A DNA stretch of 64,000 bases from DATGUA01 sp035301545 (lineage in GTDB: Bacteria > Bacillota > Clostridia > Tissierellales > Tissierellaceae): the NCBI GenBank assembly GCA_035301545.1, contig DATGUA010000059.1:5005-69004 (forward strand). The letters run 5' to 3'. The position numbers and the translations under genes are program-made. Positions within the stretch are counted from its first letter, which is position 1. Each line of letters starts with the position of its first letter. This document shows positions 43,444-52,805 of the stretch, piece by piece. The notes under the pieces were generated by a model. It was not told the origin of the DNA. It saw only the letters and a program-made list of their open reading frames with translations, and made no database searches.

Positions 43444-45429
43444 ATGAAAAATAAAAAAGTATTCCTATGGTCAGATAATCAAATATATTTAATAGCTGTA
43501 ATTTTATTGACTATAATAATAGGAATATATCAACCTGTATTTGGAATGGTAGGTGTATTAATTTCTGCTTATTTAGTTTATTATTCATTTGTACAAGCAA
43601 GAAATAATAATGAAAAATTAGATAATGAAATAGAAAATTTATCAGATACTTTTGAGTCAGCAACTAAACATGCTATATTTAATATGCCCTTTCCATTAGT
43701 AATAATAAAGGAAGGTGGAAGTATAGACTGGTATAACACCCCATTTCTAGATATGATTACAGAAAAAGAAATATTGAATAAAAAGATACAAGAGATTATA
43801 TCAGACTTTGATTTAGATAATTTGTTAAATACTGAAGAAGATAATCCATTAGAAATTAAATATGATGAAAAATATTATTTGGTTTATCCAAATTTTATAG
43901 GGAAGAGGAGATTTTCAGATACTGATGAAAAAAAGATTATTCTATATTGGGTTCATAATACGGATTATGCACATTTAGAACAGACATATAAGGATGAACA
44001 GAGTATAGTTTCCTTAATATATATAGATAATTATGATGATGTGAGAAGTAGCACCCCTGATATTAATAGACCACTATTATTAGCAGAAATAGATAAGAAG
44101 ATTGGAGAATATTTTTCGGATTATAAAGCCTTAATTAGAAAATATGAAAATGATAAATATTTAATAGTAATAAATAATGCAGGATTAAATAAGATCCAAG
44201 AAAAAAAATTTGATTTATTAGATGATATTAGAAGTTTAGAAATTGGAAATACTATACCAATAACATTAAGTATGGGGATCTCTGCTACAGGTGACAGTCT
44301 TGTAGAATCACAAAGGAATGCTAAAGCAGCTATAGATATAGCATTAGGTAGGGGAGGAGACCAGGCAGTATTAAATAAAGAAGGATCATATGAATTTTAC
44401 GGAGGTAAGTCTAAAGCTTTAGAAAAGAGAAACAAGGTGAAATCTAGGGTTATAGGACATGCTCTTAAACAATTAATAGATCATGCAGATAAGGTATTTA
44501 TAATGGGTCATAAGAACCCAGATATGGACTCTCTAGGATCTGCTATTGGAGTATTAAGAGGGGTAAAAAATATAGATAAACCTGGATATATAATATTAAA
44601 AGAGGAAAATTCTTCTATTAAAAATATTTTTGATAGACTTAGAAAAAAGCAACCAGAATTAGAAGATAATATAATACAACCTTCGGAAGCAGAAGATTTA
44701 ATTACAGAAGAATCATTAATTATAATGGTAGACAATCATAAACCTAGCTTTACTGAAGCACCAGAGCTCTTAGATCTAGTAGAAAAAACGGTAGTAATAG
44801 ATCATCATAGAAGAGGGGCAGAATTTGTTGACAATCCAGTATTAGTTTATTTAGAACCCTATGCATCCTCAGCTAGTGAATTGGTGACAGAAATATTATC
44901 TTATATGAGTGATAGCATTAATTTAACAAAATTTGAAGCAGAAGCCCTATTATCTGGTATAACAGTAGATACACAGAATTTTAGCTTTCAAACAGGTGTT
45001 AGAACTTTTGAAGCTGCTTCTGTATTAAAAAGGGCTGGGGCAGATACAATAGCTGTGAGGCAATTATTTAGAGATGAATTTGGAACATTTTTAGCTAGAG
45101 CTGATGTGATTAGTACATCTAAGATAATTCATGATAAGATAGCTATAGGAAGACTAGAGCAGGAAGTAGATAATAGTTTATTAATAGCTGCACAATCTGC
45201 AAATGAATTATTAGACGTAAATGGAGTTGAAGCTTCTTTTGTATTAGTTAATGATGATGAAAAAATTCATATATCAGGAAGATCTTTAGGAAATATATCA
45301 GTTCAATTAATACTAGAAGAATTAGGTGGTGGAGGTCATCTAACTAGTGCAGGTACTCAAATACCAGATGTTGAGATTGAAGAAGCTGAAAAAGAACTAA
45401 TAGAAGCTATAGAAAAACATTTAAATTAG
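43444..45429 (+). CDS. gdpP: Cyclic-di-AMP phosphodiesterase GdpP
   Basis: The 661-residue protein has two membrane helices (about 13-50), a PAS-like domain (about 80-160) and a degenerate GGDEF domain (about 175-310). A DHH/DHHA1 phosphodiesterase follows, with GHKNPDMDSLGSAIG, VVIDHHRRG and GGGGHLTSAGTQ. It cleaves c-di-AMP to pApA, which controls potassium uptake and wall homeostasis. Starts 13 bp after yybS. Confidence 0.96.
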   Translation: MKNKKVFLWSDNQIYLIAVILLTIIIGIYQPVFGMVGVLISAYLVYYSFVQARNNNEKLDNEIENLSDTFESATKHAIFNMPFPLVIIKEGGSIDWYNTPFLDMITEKEILNKKIQEIISDFDLDNLLNTEEDNPLEIKYDEKYYLVYPNFIGKRRFSDTDEKKIILYWVHNTDYAHLEQTYKDEQSIVSLIYIDNYDDVRSSTPDINRPLLLAEIDKKIGEYFSDYKALIRKYENDKYLIVINNAGLNKIQEKKFDLLDDIRSLEIGNTIPITLSMGISATGDSLVESQRNAKAAIDIALGRGGDQAVLNKEGSYEFYGGKSKALEKRNKVKSRVIGHALKQLIDHADKVFIMGHKNPDMDSLGSAIGVLRGVKNIDKPGYIILKEENSSIKNIFDRLRKKQPELEDNIIQPSEAEDLITEESLIIMVDNHKPSFTEAPELLDLVEKTVVIDHHRRGAEFVDNPVLVYLEPYASSASELVTEILSYMSDSINLTKFEAEALLSGITVDTQNFSFQTGVRTFEAASVLKRAGADTIAVRQLFRDEFGTFLARADVISTSKIIHDKIAIGRLEQEVDNSLLIAAQSANELLDVNGVEASFVLVNDDEKIHISGRSLGNISVQLILEELGGGGHLTSAGTQIPDVEIEEAEKELIEAIEKHLN

Positions 45430-45447
45430 GGAAGGGAGAAGATATAA

Positions 45448-45894
45448 ATGGAAGTTATATTATTAAAGGATGTTAAACCTTTAGGCAAATCAGGTGATTT
45501 GGTAGAAGCTAAGACTGGATATGCTAGAAATTATCTATTACCCAGAGGTTTAGCTGTAGAAGCTACTAAAGAAAACAAGAAAAAATGGAAAGAAGAAATG
45601 AAAAATCTAGAAGCTAAGAGACAAAAAGAAGAAGAGGAAGCATTAGAATTAAAAGAAAAAATCGAAAAGATAACAGTTGAAATAGAAACAAAAGGTGGAG
45701 AAGGTGGTAGATTATTTGGATCTATAACATCTAATGATATTGCTGATGCTTTAAAATCCCAACATAAAATAAATTTAGATAGAAGAAAAATTCAATTAAA
45801 AGACAATATAAAAACTACAGGTATAACTAATGTAGATGTAAGGATATATCCTGAAATAACTGCAAGTTTAAAAGTAGATATTAGTATAGAATAG
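45448..45894 (+). CDS. rplI: 50S ribosomal protein L9
   Basis: The 148-residue protein starts MEVILLKDVKPLGKSGDLVE, then GYARNYLLPRGLA, a long central helix (45-75) and a C-terminal domain with GGRLFGSITSNDIADAL. SD GGGAAGGGAG upstream. Confidence 0.97.
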   Translation: MEVILLKDVKPLGKSGDLVEAKTGYARNYLLPRGLAVEATKENKKKWKEEMKNLEAKRQKEEEEALELKEKIEKITVEIETKGGEGGRLFGSITSNDIADALKSQHKINLDRRKIQLKDNIKTTGITNVDVRIYPEITASLKVDISIE

Positions 45895-45907
45895 TAGGTG
45901 TATAACG

Positions 45908-47248
45908 GTGGAAGCAAAATCAATAGGGAGAATTCCTCCTCATAATATAGATGCAGAACAATCTGTTTTAGGAGCTATGATATTAGATAAAGAATCTATA
46001 AACACGGCTATAGAAACAATTCGTGCTGAGGATTTTTATAAGGATGCAAATGCTGAAATATATAAATCTATGATAGATTTATATAATAAAAATGAGCCAG
46101 TAGATTTAGTTACTCTTTCGGAAGAATTAAAAAGAAGAGGGAATCTAGATAATATTGGAGGAATTACCTATTTAGCTAATTTATCTAGTGGAGTGGCTAC
46201 TACATCTAATATTTCATACTATTGTAAAATAGTAGAAGAAAAATCTATATTAAGAAAACTTATAAAATCTAGTGATGAAATTATGCTAAGAGCATATGAA
46301 GATTCAGAAGATGTTAATATTATAATGGAAAAAGCAGAAAAAAATATATTTGATATTACCCAGGGGGCTGAAAGAGAAGGATTTACTCCTATTGATGAAG
46401 TTTTATTAGATAGTTTTGCTAAAATAGAAGAAATGGCAGCAGGTGGAGGAGGACTTACAGGATTAGCAACTGGATTTATAGATTTAGATAATAGTTTATC
46501 TGGATTACAAGGTTCAGATTTAATACTATTAGCAGCAAGGCCTTCTATGGGAAAAACTGCATTAGGTTTAAATATAGCCACTAATGTAGCCTTAAAAGAA
46601 GATGCTAGTGTAGGAGTATTTTCTTTAGAGATGTCTAAAGAACAATTAGTACAAAGAATGATAGCATCAACTGCCCATGTAGATTTACAAAAGATAATAA
46701 GTGGTAGATTAGAAGAAGACGAATGGCTACAAATTATTAATTCAATGGGACCTTTATCTCAAGCTGATGTATTTATAGATGATACAGCAGGAATTTCCTT
46801 AATGGAGATGACAGCAAAAGCTAGAAGATTAAAATTAGAAAAAGGTTTAGATTTAATTGTAATAGATTATCTACAATTAATGCAGATGGAAGGATTTAAC
46901 GAAAATAGACAACAAGAGATATCTGCTATCTCTAGAGGGTTGAAAGCTTTAGCCAGAGAGATAGGATGTCCAATAATAGCTTTATCTCAGCTGTCTAGGG
47001 CTCCAGAACTAAGAACAGACCATAGACCTATACTATCAGATTTAAGAGAGTCTGGTGCTATAGAACAGGATGCAGACGTAGTTCTATTTTTATATAGGGA
47101 TGAGTATTATCATGAGGATTCAGAAAAGAAAAATATCGGAGAATTAATAATATCAAAACATAGGAATGGTCCTACAGGATCTATTGAATTAGTATGGAAA
47201 AAAGAATTCACCAAGTTTTTAAATAAAGAAAATTTTATGGAAGAATAA
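45908..47248 (+). CDS. dnaB: Replicative DNA helicase DnaB
   Basis: The 446-residue hexameric helicase has an N-terminal domain (IPPHNIDAEQSVLGAMILD) and a RecA-like motor with Walker A ARPSMGKTALGLN and Walker B VIDYLQLM. The C-terminal motif KHRNGPTG follows. Start is GTG 45908 after AGGTG. Last gene of the operon, with a terminator at 47264. Confidence 0.97.
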   Translation: MEAKSIGRIPPHNIDAEQSVLGAMILDKESINTAIETIRAEDFYKDANAEIYKSMIDLYNKNEPVDLVTLSEELKRRGNLDNIGGITYLANLSSGVATTSNISYYCKIVEEKSILRKLIKSSDEIMLRAYEDSEDVNIIMEKAEKNIFDITQGAEREGFTPIDEVLLDSFAKIEEMAAGGGGLTGLATGFIDLDNSLSGLQGSDLILLAARPSMGKTALGLNIATNVALKEDASVGVFSLEMSKEQLVQRMIASTAHVDLQKIISGRLEEDEWLQIINSMGPLSQADVFIDDTAGISLMEMTAKARRLKLEKGLDLIVIDYLQLMQMEGFNENRQQEISAISRGLKALAREIGCPIIALSQLSRAPELRTDHRPILSDLRESGAIEQDADVVLFLYRDEYYHEDSEKKNIGELIISKHRNGPTGSIELVWKKEFTKFLNKENFMEE

Positions 47249-47263
47249 ATATACAAAATAGGA

Positions 47264-47297
47264 TTACTTCGGGATAATCTCCGAAGTATATTTCTTT
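47264..47297 (+). terminator. Weak terminator after dnaB
   Basis: TACTTCGG / CCGAAGTA stem with an 8-nt loop and an imperfect T-rich tail (TATTTCTTT). Confidence 0.65.
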
Positions 47298-47312
47298 ATC
47301 TAGGAGATGGAT

Positions 47313-47903
47313 ATGAGAATAAAAGGGAAAAGAGTGATTATAAGACCACTAATTTTAGAAGATGTATATTCTATGAGAAACTGGGGGTATCATAGTAATC
47401 CATTATTAGCAGATTATAATTTTCCAATTATGGACAATGAAGATATTAAAAAATGGTATGAGGTTAAGACTAAATCCTTTTTCAATAAATATTATGGTAT
47501 ATTAAATAAGGATAATAGATTAATAGGATATATAGGAATAAAAGGAATAAAGTTTATCAGAGGTCAGTCTACCTTAGGAATAGTGTTAGATCCTAATTAT
47601 ATTAATAAAGGATATGGGACTGAAGTATTAAAGAATTTCTTAAATTATTACTTTACTAGGATGAAGATGAAAATAATGTATTTAGAAGTTACAAAATTTA
47701 ATACCAGAGCATATCAACTATATAAAAACATGGGTTTTAAACTAATATCCTATTACTTAGATGAATTTTTCAATCAAGATTTAGATTTAAATAATAATTA
47801 TTATTTACAAGGAAAAAGTGGTTTTGTAATAAAAGATGGAAAGATATATAATTATATTTATAAAATGGAATTAGATAAAAATACTTTTCTAAAAAAATTT
47901 TAG
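47313..47903 (+). CDS. GNAT-family N-acetyltransferase
   Basis: Start ATG 47313, six bases after AGGAG. The 196-residue protein has a RimJ/RimL-type N-terminus (VIIRPLILEDVYSMRNW) and the acetyl-CoA loop DPNYINKGYGTEVLKNFL. It has an insertion of about 30 residues near the C-terminus. Substrate unknown. Confidence 0.85.
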   Translation: MRIKGKRVIIRPLILEDVYSMRNWGYHSNPLLADYNFPIMDNEDIKKWYEVKTKSFFNKYYGILNKDNRLIGYIGIKGIKFIRGQSTLGIVLDPNYINKGYGTEVLKNFLNYYFTRMKMKIMYLEVTKFNTRAYQLYKNMGFKLISYYLDEFFNQDLDLNNNYYLQGKSGFVIKDGKIYNYIYKMELDKNTFLKKF

Positions 47904-47932
47904 TAAATATAATGGATTTTGGAGTTGGTAAA

Positions 47933-49027
47933 ATGAGTTTTTTCTTAGAAACTACAGATATGGACTTAGGAGATACTCCTATAGAAAATATATTTATAAA
48001 TGACTATATGCCTATGGCTAATGGTACTTATGTTAAGGTATATTTATTAGGATATAAATATGCTCATGATAAAGATGCAATGATTGATGTAAATAATAAA
48101 ACTATATCTAAACATTTAAATATTCCTTTAGAAGATGTTTTGAGGTCATGGGATTTTTGGGAATCAAAAGGAATTATTAAAAAAATAAAACTAGATGAAG
48201 ATAGTGAAATTAATTATAATATAAAATTTCTAAATTTAAAGCAATTGTATATAAGAAATAATATAGGATTATTGACACAAGAGGATATAAGTGAAGAAAT
48301 TAAAGATACAGAATCTAATACAGAAGAGTTCCTAATAAAGAATAAGATTCCGGAAATAAATAAAATGTTAAATTCTATAGATTATATTATGAGAAGACAA
48401 ATGGTACCTGTAGAAAAACAGAGGATATCAGAATGGATAGATGATTATAATATGAATCCAGATGTTATAGAAAAGGCATTTTTCTATGGAGTAGAAAGAA
48501 GAGGTATTAGAAAGTTAAATTATATAGAAGCTATAATAAGAAATTGGTATGATGAAGGACTTACTAATATGGAAGCATTAATGGAATCTTTTAAATTAAA
48601 AGATGAGAAATATTATAGATATCAAAAAGTTATGAAATCTTTAGGACTTGATAAAAGGCCTATTAAAGAAGATGAAATGGAACATATGGATATATGGTTC
48701 GAAAAATATGAATTTTCTTTAGATTTAGTATTAGAAGCTTGTGAAAGAGATAAAAATCCAACACCCAGTATAAGATATGTAAATGGAATACTACAATCCT
48801 GGTGGAAAAAAGGTATAAGAGAAGTTTCAGATATAGAGATTATGGATAGGCCTGAAAAGAAAAAAGAAAATAAAAGTAAAAATACTTTTCAGAGAAACAG
48901 AGGACCCAAATCTACAAGATTTCATAATTTTGAACAAAGAACAGATAAATATACCTCAGATCAATTAGAAAAAATAGCTCGAAGGAAAAGAGATTCTCAT
49001 ACTAAGAGATCAAAAGGAGAAGCATAA
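47933..49027 (+). CDS. dnaD: DnaD-domain replication protein
   Basis: Start ATG 47933 after GGAG; the longer frame lacks an SD. The 364-residue protein has an N-terminal winged helix (DNNKTISKHLNIPLEDVLRSWDF-like region) and two DnaD/DnaB_2 repeats (about 130-200 and 235-290, each with WYDEGL or SWWKKGI). The C-terminus is basic. Together with the next gene it should load DnaB in replication restart or initiation. Confidence 0.85.
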   Translation: MSFFLETTDMDLGDTPIENIFINDYMPMANGTYVKVYLLGYKYAHDKDAMIDVNNKTISKHLNIPLEDVLRSWDFWESKGIIKKIKLDEDSEINYNIKFLNLKQLYIRNNIGLLTQEDISEEIKDTESNTEEFLIKNKIPEINKMLNSIDYIMRRQMVPVEKQRISEWIDDYNMNPDVIEKAFFYGVERRGIRKLNYIEAIIRNWYDEGLTNMEALMESFKLKDEKYYRYQKVMKSLGLDKRPIKEDEMEHMDIWFEKYEFSLDLVLEACERDKNPTPSIRYVNGILQSWWKKGIREVSDIEIMDRPEKKKENKSKNTFQRNRGPKSTRFHNFEQRTDKYTSDQLEKIARRKRDSHTKRSKGEA

Positions 49028-49029
49028 TA

Positions 49030-50010
49030 ATGTATAAAGAAATTTTAAAGAAAGCTATACTTGATTATGATCAAAAGAGAGCTACTCATGAGAAAAATAG
49101 AAAGCTTAGAGTAAGGGAAGTTTATAAAAAGGTCCCAGCTATAGAAAAAATAGATGAAGAAATATTTGAAATAGGACTTAATATGTCTAAATATATAATA
49201 GGTAATCCAGAAAATTATGAAGAAAATATCGAAAAAGCTAAAGAAAAGATAGAAACATTAAAAATGGAGAAAGCATATATGCTTACTGAATGTAATATCC
49301 CCCTAGATTATATGGAATTAAGATATGATTGTAATATCTGTAAGGATACCGGATATTTAGAAAATGGAAGACAATGTAATTGTCTAAAACAGGTTCTAGT
49401 ATCTAGTGCTTATAAGATGTCTAATTTAGAAAATATGTTAGAAGAAGAAAATTTTAGAAATTTTGATATTGATATATTTTCTGATGAGCCTTTTCCAGGA
49501 GAAGATTTAACCCCTAGGGAAAACATGCTAGATATTTTAGGTATTGCAGAAGGATTTATAAATAATTTTGATAATAATAATGGAGAAAATTTATTATTAT
49601 ATGGGACAACAGGATTAGGAAAAACATTTCTTTGTAGCTGTATAGCTAAATCTTTACTGGATAATAATAAAATAGTTATATATCAAACTGCTTTTACTAT
49701 ATTAGATATTTTAGAAAGCAAAAGATTTGGAAAAGGTGATAAAGAATTAGGAAAGTATCAATATGATCTTTTATTTGATTCTGATTTATTAATTATAGAT
49801 GATTTAGGTACAGAACTTTCTAATGCATTTACAAATTCAGAAATATTTAATATTGTAAACACAAGAATAATTAGAGGGAAAAAAACTATTATATCGACTA
49901 ATTTAACTCCAAAAGAAATATCTGAAGTTTATACAGATAGAATATTTTCTAGAATATTTGACAAGTTTATACCTCTAAAGTTCTATGGAATGGATTTGAG
50001 ATGGGAATAA
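49030..50010 (+). CDS. DnaC/DnaI-like helicase loader ATPase
   Basis: The 326-residue protein has an N-terminal coiled region and a four-Cys zinc site (CNICKDTGYLENGRQCNC). An AAA+ core follows with Walker A GTTGLGKTFL and Walker B LLIIDDLGTE. Stops two bases after dnaD, in the same operon. It likely loads the DnaB helicase encoded upstream. DnaI is the Bacillus counterpart; family assignments in clostridia vary. Confidence 0.9.
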   Translation: MYKEILKKAILDYDQKRATHEKNRKLRVREVYKKVPAIEKIDEEIFEIGLNMSKYIIGNPENYEENIEKAKEKIETLKMEKAYMLTECNIPLDYMELRYDCNICKDTGYLENGRQCNCLKQVLVSSAYKMSNLENMLEEENFRNFDIDIFSDEPFPGEDLTPRENMLDILGIAEGFINNFDNNNGENLLLYGTTGLGKTFLCSCIAKSLLDNNKIVIYQTAFTILDILESKRFGKGDKELGKYQYDLLFDSDLLIIDDLGTELSNAFTNSEIFNIVNTRIIRGKKTIISTNLTPKEISEVYTDRIFSRIFDKFIPLKFYGMDLRWE

Positions 50011-50037
50011 TCAAATAAAAACAGGGAGGTGTTTTAC

Positions 50038-51063
50038 TTGAGAGAATCAAGTTCACAAGGCGGTATTAGAAATTATCTAGTTAAAGTATTAGACGGGATG
50101 GCATTAGGATTATTTGCATCCTTACTTATAGGTTTAATAATCAAACAATTAGGAATATTAATCCAGATACCAGAAATGATAGAGTTGGGAAATATAGCTC
50201 AAAAACTAATGGGACCAGCTATAGGAGCAGGGGTGGCCTATAGTGTAAATGCTCCTCCTTTAGGTATATTTGCTTCAATAGTAGCTGGAGCTATAGGAGC
50301 AGGTAGTATTAAAATTGATGGTGATATAGCTACTATAGTTACAGGAGAGCCTGTAGGAGCATTTATATCTGCTTTAATAGGTGCTGAGTTTTCTAAATTA
50401 ATAAGTGGAAAAACAAAAATAGATATAATATTAGTTCCTATATCTACTATATTAGTAGGAGGATATATTGCATATTATGTAGGACCACATATTTCATCAT
50501 TTATGGATTATATAGGAGAATTTATAAATATGGCAACTGAATTACATCCAATACCTATGGGAATTATAGTATCAGTAGTAATGGGAATTATACTTACACT
50601 ACCTATCAGTTCTGCCGCCTTAGCCATATCTTTAAAATTATCAGGACTAGCAGCAGGTGCTGCTACTGTTGGATGTGCTGCTAATATGATAGGATTTGCA
50701 GTTATTTCTTATAAAGAAAATGGATTCGGTGGATTTATAGCTCAAGGAATAGGTACATCTATGTTACAGATTTCTAATATTATAAAAAATCCTAGAATCT
50801 GGACTCCAGTAATTGTAAGTTCAGCAATATTAGGACCTATATCATCTACAGTATTAAAAATGAAAAGTGATATGATCGGTGCAGGTATGGGGACAAGCGG
50901 TTTAGTAGGACAATTTGCCATGATAGACACTATGGGAAGCTCTACAGAAGTTTTAATAATGATATTATTTATGCATTTTATTCTACCAGGAGCTATATCA
51001 TATTTTGTAGCTAATTGGATGAGAAAAAGAGGCTATATAAGACATGGAGATATGAAAATTTAA
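50038..51063 (+). CDS. PTS_EIIC_2-type membrane protein
   Basis: Start is TTG 50038, six bases after GGGAGGTG. The 341-residue protein has about ten helices, many Gly/Ala-rich (GIFASIVAGAIGAGS, GAGMGTSGLVGQ). It matches the PTS IIC-like family PF13303, which lacks IIA and IIB domains and is not a classical sugar-specific enzyme II. Substrate unknown. Confidence 0.85.
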   Translation: MRESSSQGGIRNYLVKVLDGMALGLFASLLIGLIIKQLGILIQIPEMIELGNIAQKLMGPAIGAGVAYSVNAPPLGIFASIVAGAIGAGSIKIDGDIATIVTGEPVGAFISALIGAEFSKLISGKTKIDIILVPISTILVGGYIAYYVGPHISSFMDYIGEFINMATELHPIPMGIIVSVVMGIILTLPISSAALAISLKLSGLAAGAATVGCAANMIGFAVISYKENGFGGFIAQGIGTSMLQISNIIKNPRIWTPVIVSSAILGPISSTVLKMKSDMIGAGMGTSGLVGQFAMIDTMGSSTEVLIMILFMHFILPGAISYFVANWMRKRGYIRHGDMKI

Positions 51064-51094
51064 AATAGTATATTTATAAAAAGCAATAATAGGA

Positions 51095-51123
51095 TTGACC
51101 TTAGTACTATTATGTGATAAAGT
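51095..51123 (+). promoter_or_regulatory. Promoter of the first T-box leader
   Basis: TTGACC (51095-51100), a 17-bp spacer and TAAAGT (51118-51123) preceded by TGA (extended -10 type). Confidence 0.5.
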
Positions 51124-51140
51124 ATTATAAATTAATAATA

Positions 51141-51411
51141 AATTCTAGGAATAGAAAAAGTAATTAAAGTAATATAGTCTTAGAGAGTTGGAGATGGTGA
51201 AATTCCAATACTATATCTTTAGTGAATGGGTCTATGAGAAGTTTGATGAAATGATATAATCAGAGTATTCAATACTGGGGGTTTCCCATTATAGAAACAG
51301 GATATAGTATATGTATCTGTTGAGATAGATTATTTATAGATAATCTAATTAAGGTGGTACCGCGAATATGGTCTTTCGTCCTTTTTTTATGAAGGATGAA
51401 GGGCTTTTTTT
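51141..51411 (+). promoter_or_regulatory. T-box riboswitch upstream of an NSS transporter, specifier Trp (TGG)
   Basis: Stem I has the basal pair ATAGA/TCTAT and a loop-E pair AGTA (51159-51162) with GAA (51224-51226). The codon TGG follows at 51227-51229. The T-box GGTGGTACCGCG is at 51353-51364 and the terminator stem at 51371-51404, followed by T7. Specifier TGG means Trp. The bulge TGGT would pair with A73, whereas bacterial tRNA-Trp usually carries G73; a G-U pair could explain this. Confidence 0.85.
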
Positions 51412-51436
51412 AATATAAAAATAAGGAAGTGAAAAC

Positions 51437-52759
51437 ATGACAAACCAAAATAATAGAGATACATTTGGGTCAAAATTTGGATTTATCCTGGCTTGTGTAG
51501 GATCAGCAGTAGGTATGGGTAATATTTGGCTTTTTCCTTATAGAGTAGGACAATTTGGTGGAGCAGTATTTTTAATACCATATGTTATATTTGTTGGGCT
51601 TATTGGCTATACAGGAGTCATAGGTGAAATGGCTTTTGGGAGAGCTATGGGTGCAGGTCCTGTAGGAGCCTTTGAAAAGGCTTTTAAAAGAAGAGGATGG
51701 AGGTATGGGGACATGATAGGATTGATCCCTGTAATAGGTTCTCTAGGTATAGCAATAGGATATTCTGTTGTAGTAGGTTGGATACTTAGATTTACAGTAG
51801 GATCTATAAGTGGTAGTGTTTTAAATACATCTAATAGTGAAGAATATTTTGGAATGATAGCTGGAAAATTTGGGAGTATGGAATGGCATCTTTTAGCCTT
51901 AGTTTTAACTTTTTTAATAATGGCGGCAGGAGTTTCATCTGGAATTGAAAAAATAAATAAGTTTATGATGCCAGCATTTTTTGGAATGTTTTTAATCTTA
52001 GCTATTAGGGTAGCTTTCTTACCAGGAGCTAGAATAGGTTATACCTATCTATTTAAACCAGAATGGTCAGCATTAAAGAATCCTAAAACCTGGGTATTTG
52101 CATTAGGACAGGCCTTTTTCTCCTTATCTTTAGCAGGTTCTGGTACATTAGTATATGGTAGTTATTTAAGTAAAGATGAAGATATAATCTATTCTGCAGC
52201 AATGGTCTCTATATTTGATACTATATCTGCTATGCTTGCTGCTTTAGTTATAATACCATCGGTATTTGCATTTAATATGGATCCAGCAGCTGGACCACCA
52301 CTAATATTTATAACTATGCCAGAAATATTTAAACAAATGCCAGCAGGAAGATTATTTGCTTCTATATTTTTTGTAGCAGTATTATTTGCTGGGATAACTT
52401 CTTTAATTAATCTATTTGAAGCTTCTATTGAAACACTTCAGGAAAGATTTAAATTTTCAAGAATTAAAGCAGTCTGTACTATAGGAATAATTGGAATAGT
52501 AGTAGGAGTTCTTATAGAAGATAGTAATATTTTAGATATGTGGATGGATATAGTTAGTATCTATATAATACCTTTAGGTGCGTTACTTGCAGGAATTGTG
52601 TTTTTTTGGGTATGTGGACCAATATTTGTGAGAGAGCAGGTTCAACTAGGAAGAATAAAAAAACTTGGCTCATGGTTTGAATTGACTAGTAGATATCTAT
52701 TTATAGGACTAACTATAATAGTATATATTATGGGAATTATATATGGAGGTATAGGATAA
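51437..52759 (+). CDS. NSS-family sodium-dependent amino acid transporter (probable Trp importer)
   Basis: The 440-residue LeuT-fold protein has the first-helix motif GSAVGMGNIWLFPYRVGQFG, with sodium and substrate site residues, and about 11-12 helices. Its length and lack of long tails resemble bacterial MhsT, which takes up Trp and other hydrophobic amino acids. The Trp-type T-box upstream supports Trp import. Substrate is an inference. Confidence 0.9.
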   Translation: MTNQNNRDTFGSKFGFILACVGSAVGMGNIWLFPYRVGQFGGAVFLIPYVIFVGLIGYTGVIGEMAFGRAMGAGPVGAFEKAFKRRGWRYGDMIGLIPVIGSLGIAIGYSVVVGWILRFTVGSISGSVLNTSNSEEYFGMIAGKFGSMEWHLLALVLTFLIMAAGVSSGIEKINKFMMPAFFGMFLILAIRVAFLPGARIGYTYLFKPEWSALKNPKTWVFALGQAFFSLSLAGSGTLVYGSYLSKDEDIIYSAAMVSIFDTISAMLAALVIIPSVFAFNMDPAAGPPLIFITMPEIFKQMPAGRLFASIFFVAVLFAGITSLINLFEASIETLQERFKFSRIKAVCTIGIIGIVVGVLIEDSNILDMWMDIVSIYIIPLGALLAGIVFFWVCGPIFVREQVQLGRIKKLGSWFELTSRYLFIGLTIIVYIMGIIYGGIG

Positions 52760-52760
52760 T

Positions 52761-52800
52761 AAAAAAATGTCTAGATTATCAATAGTCTAGACATTTTTTT
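52761..52800. terminator. Bidirectional terminator between the NSS and LtaS genes
   Basis: Perfect 15-bp arms (AAAAAAATGTCTAGA / TCTAGACATTTTTTT) with a 10-nt loop. Confidence 0.92.
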
Positions 52801-52805
52801 ATTAT

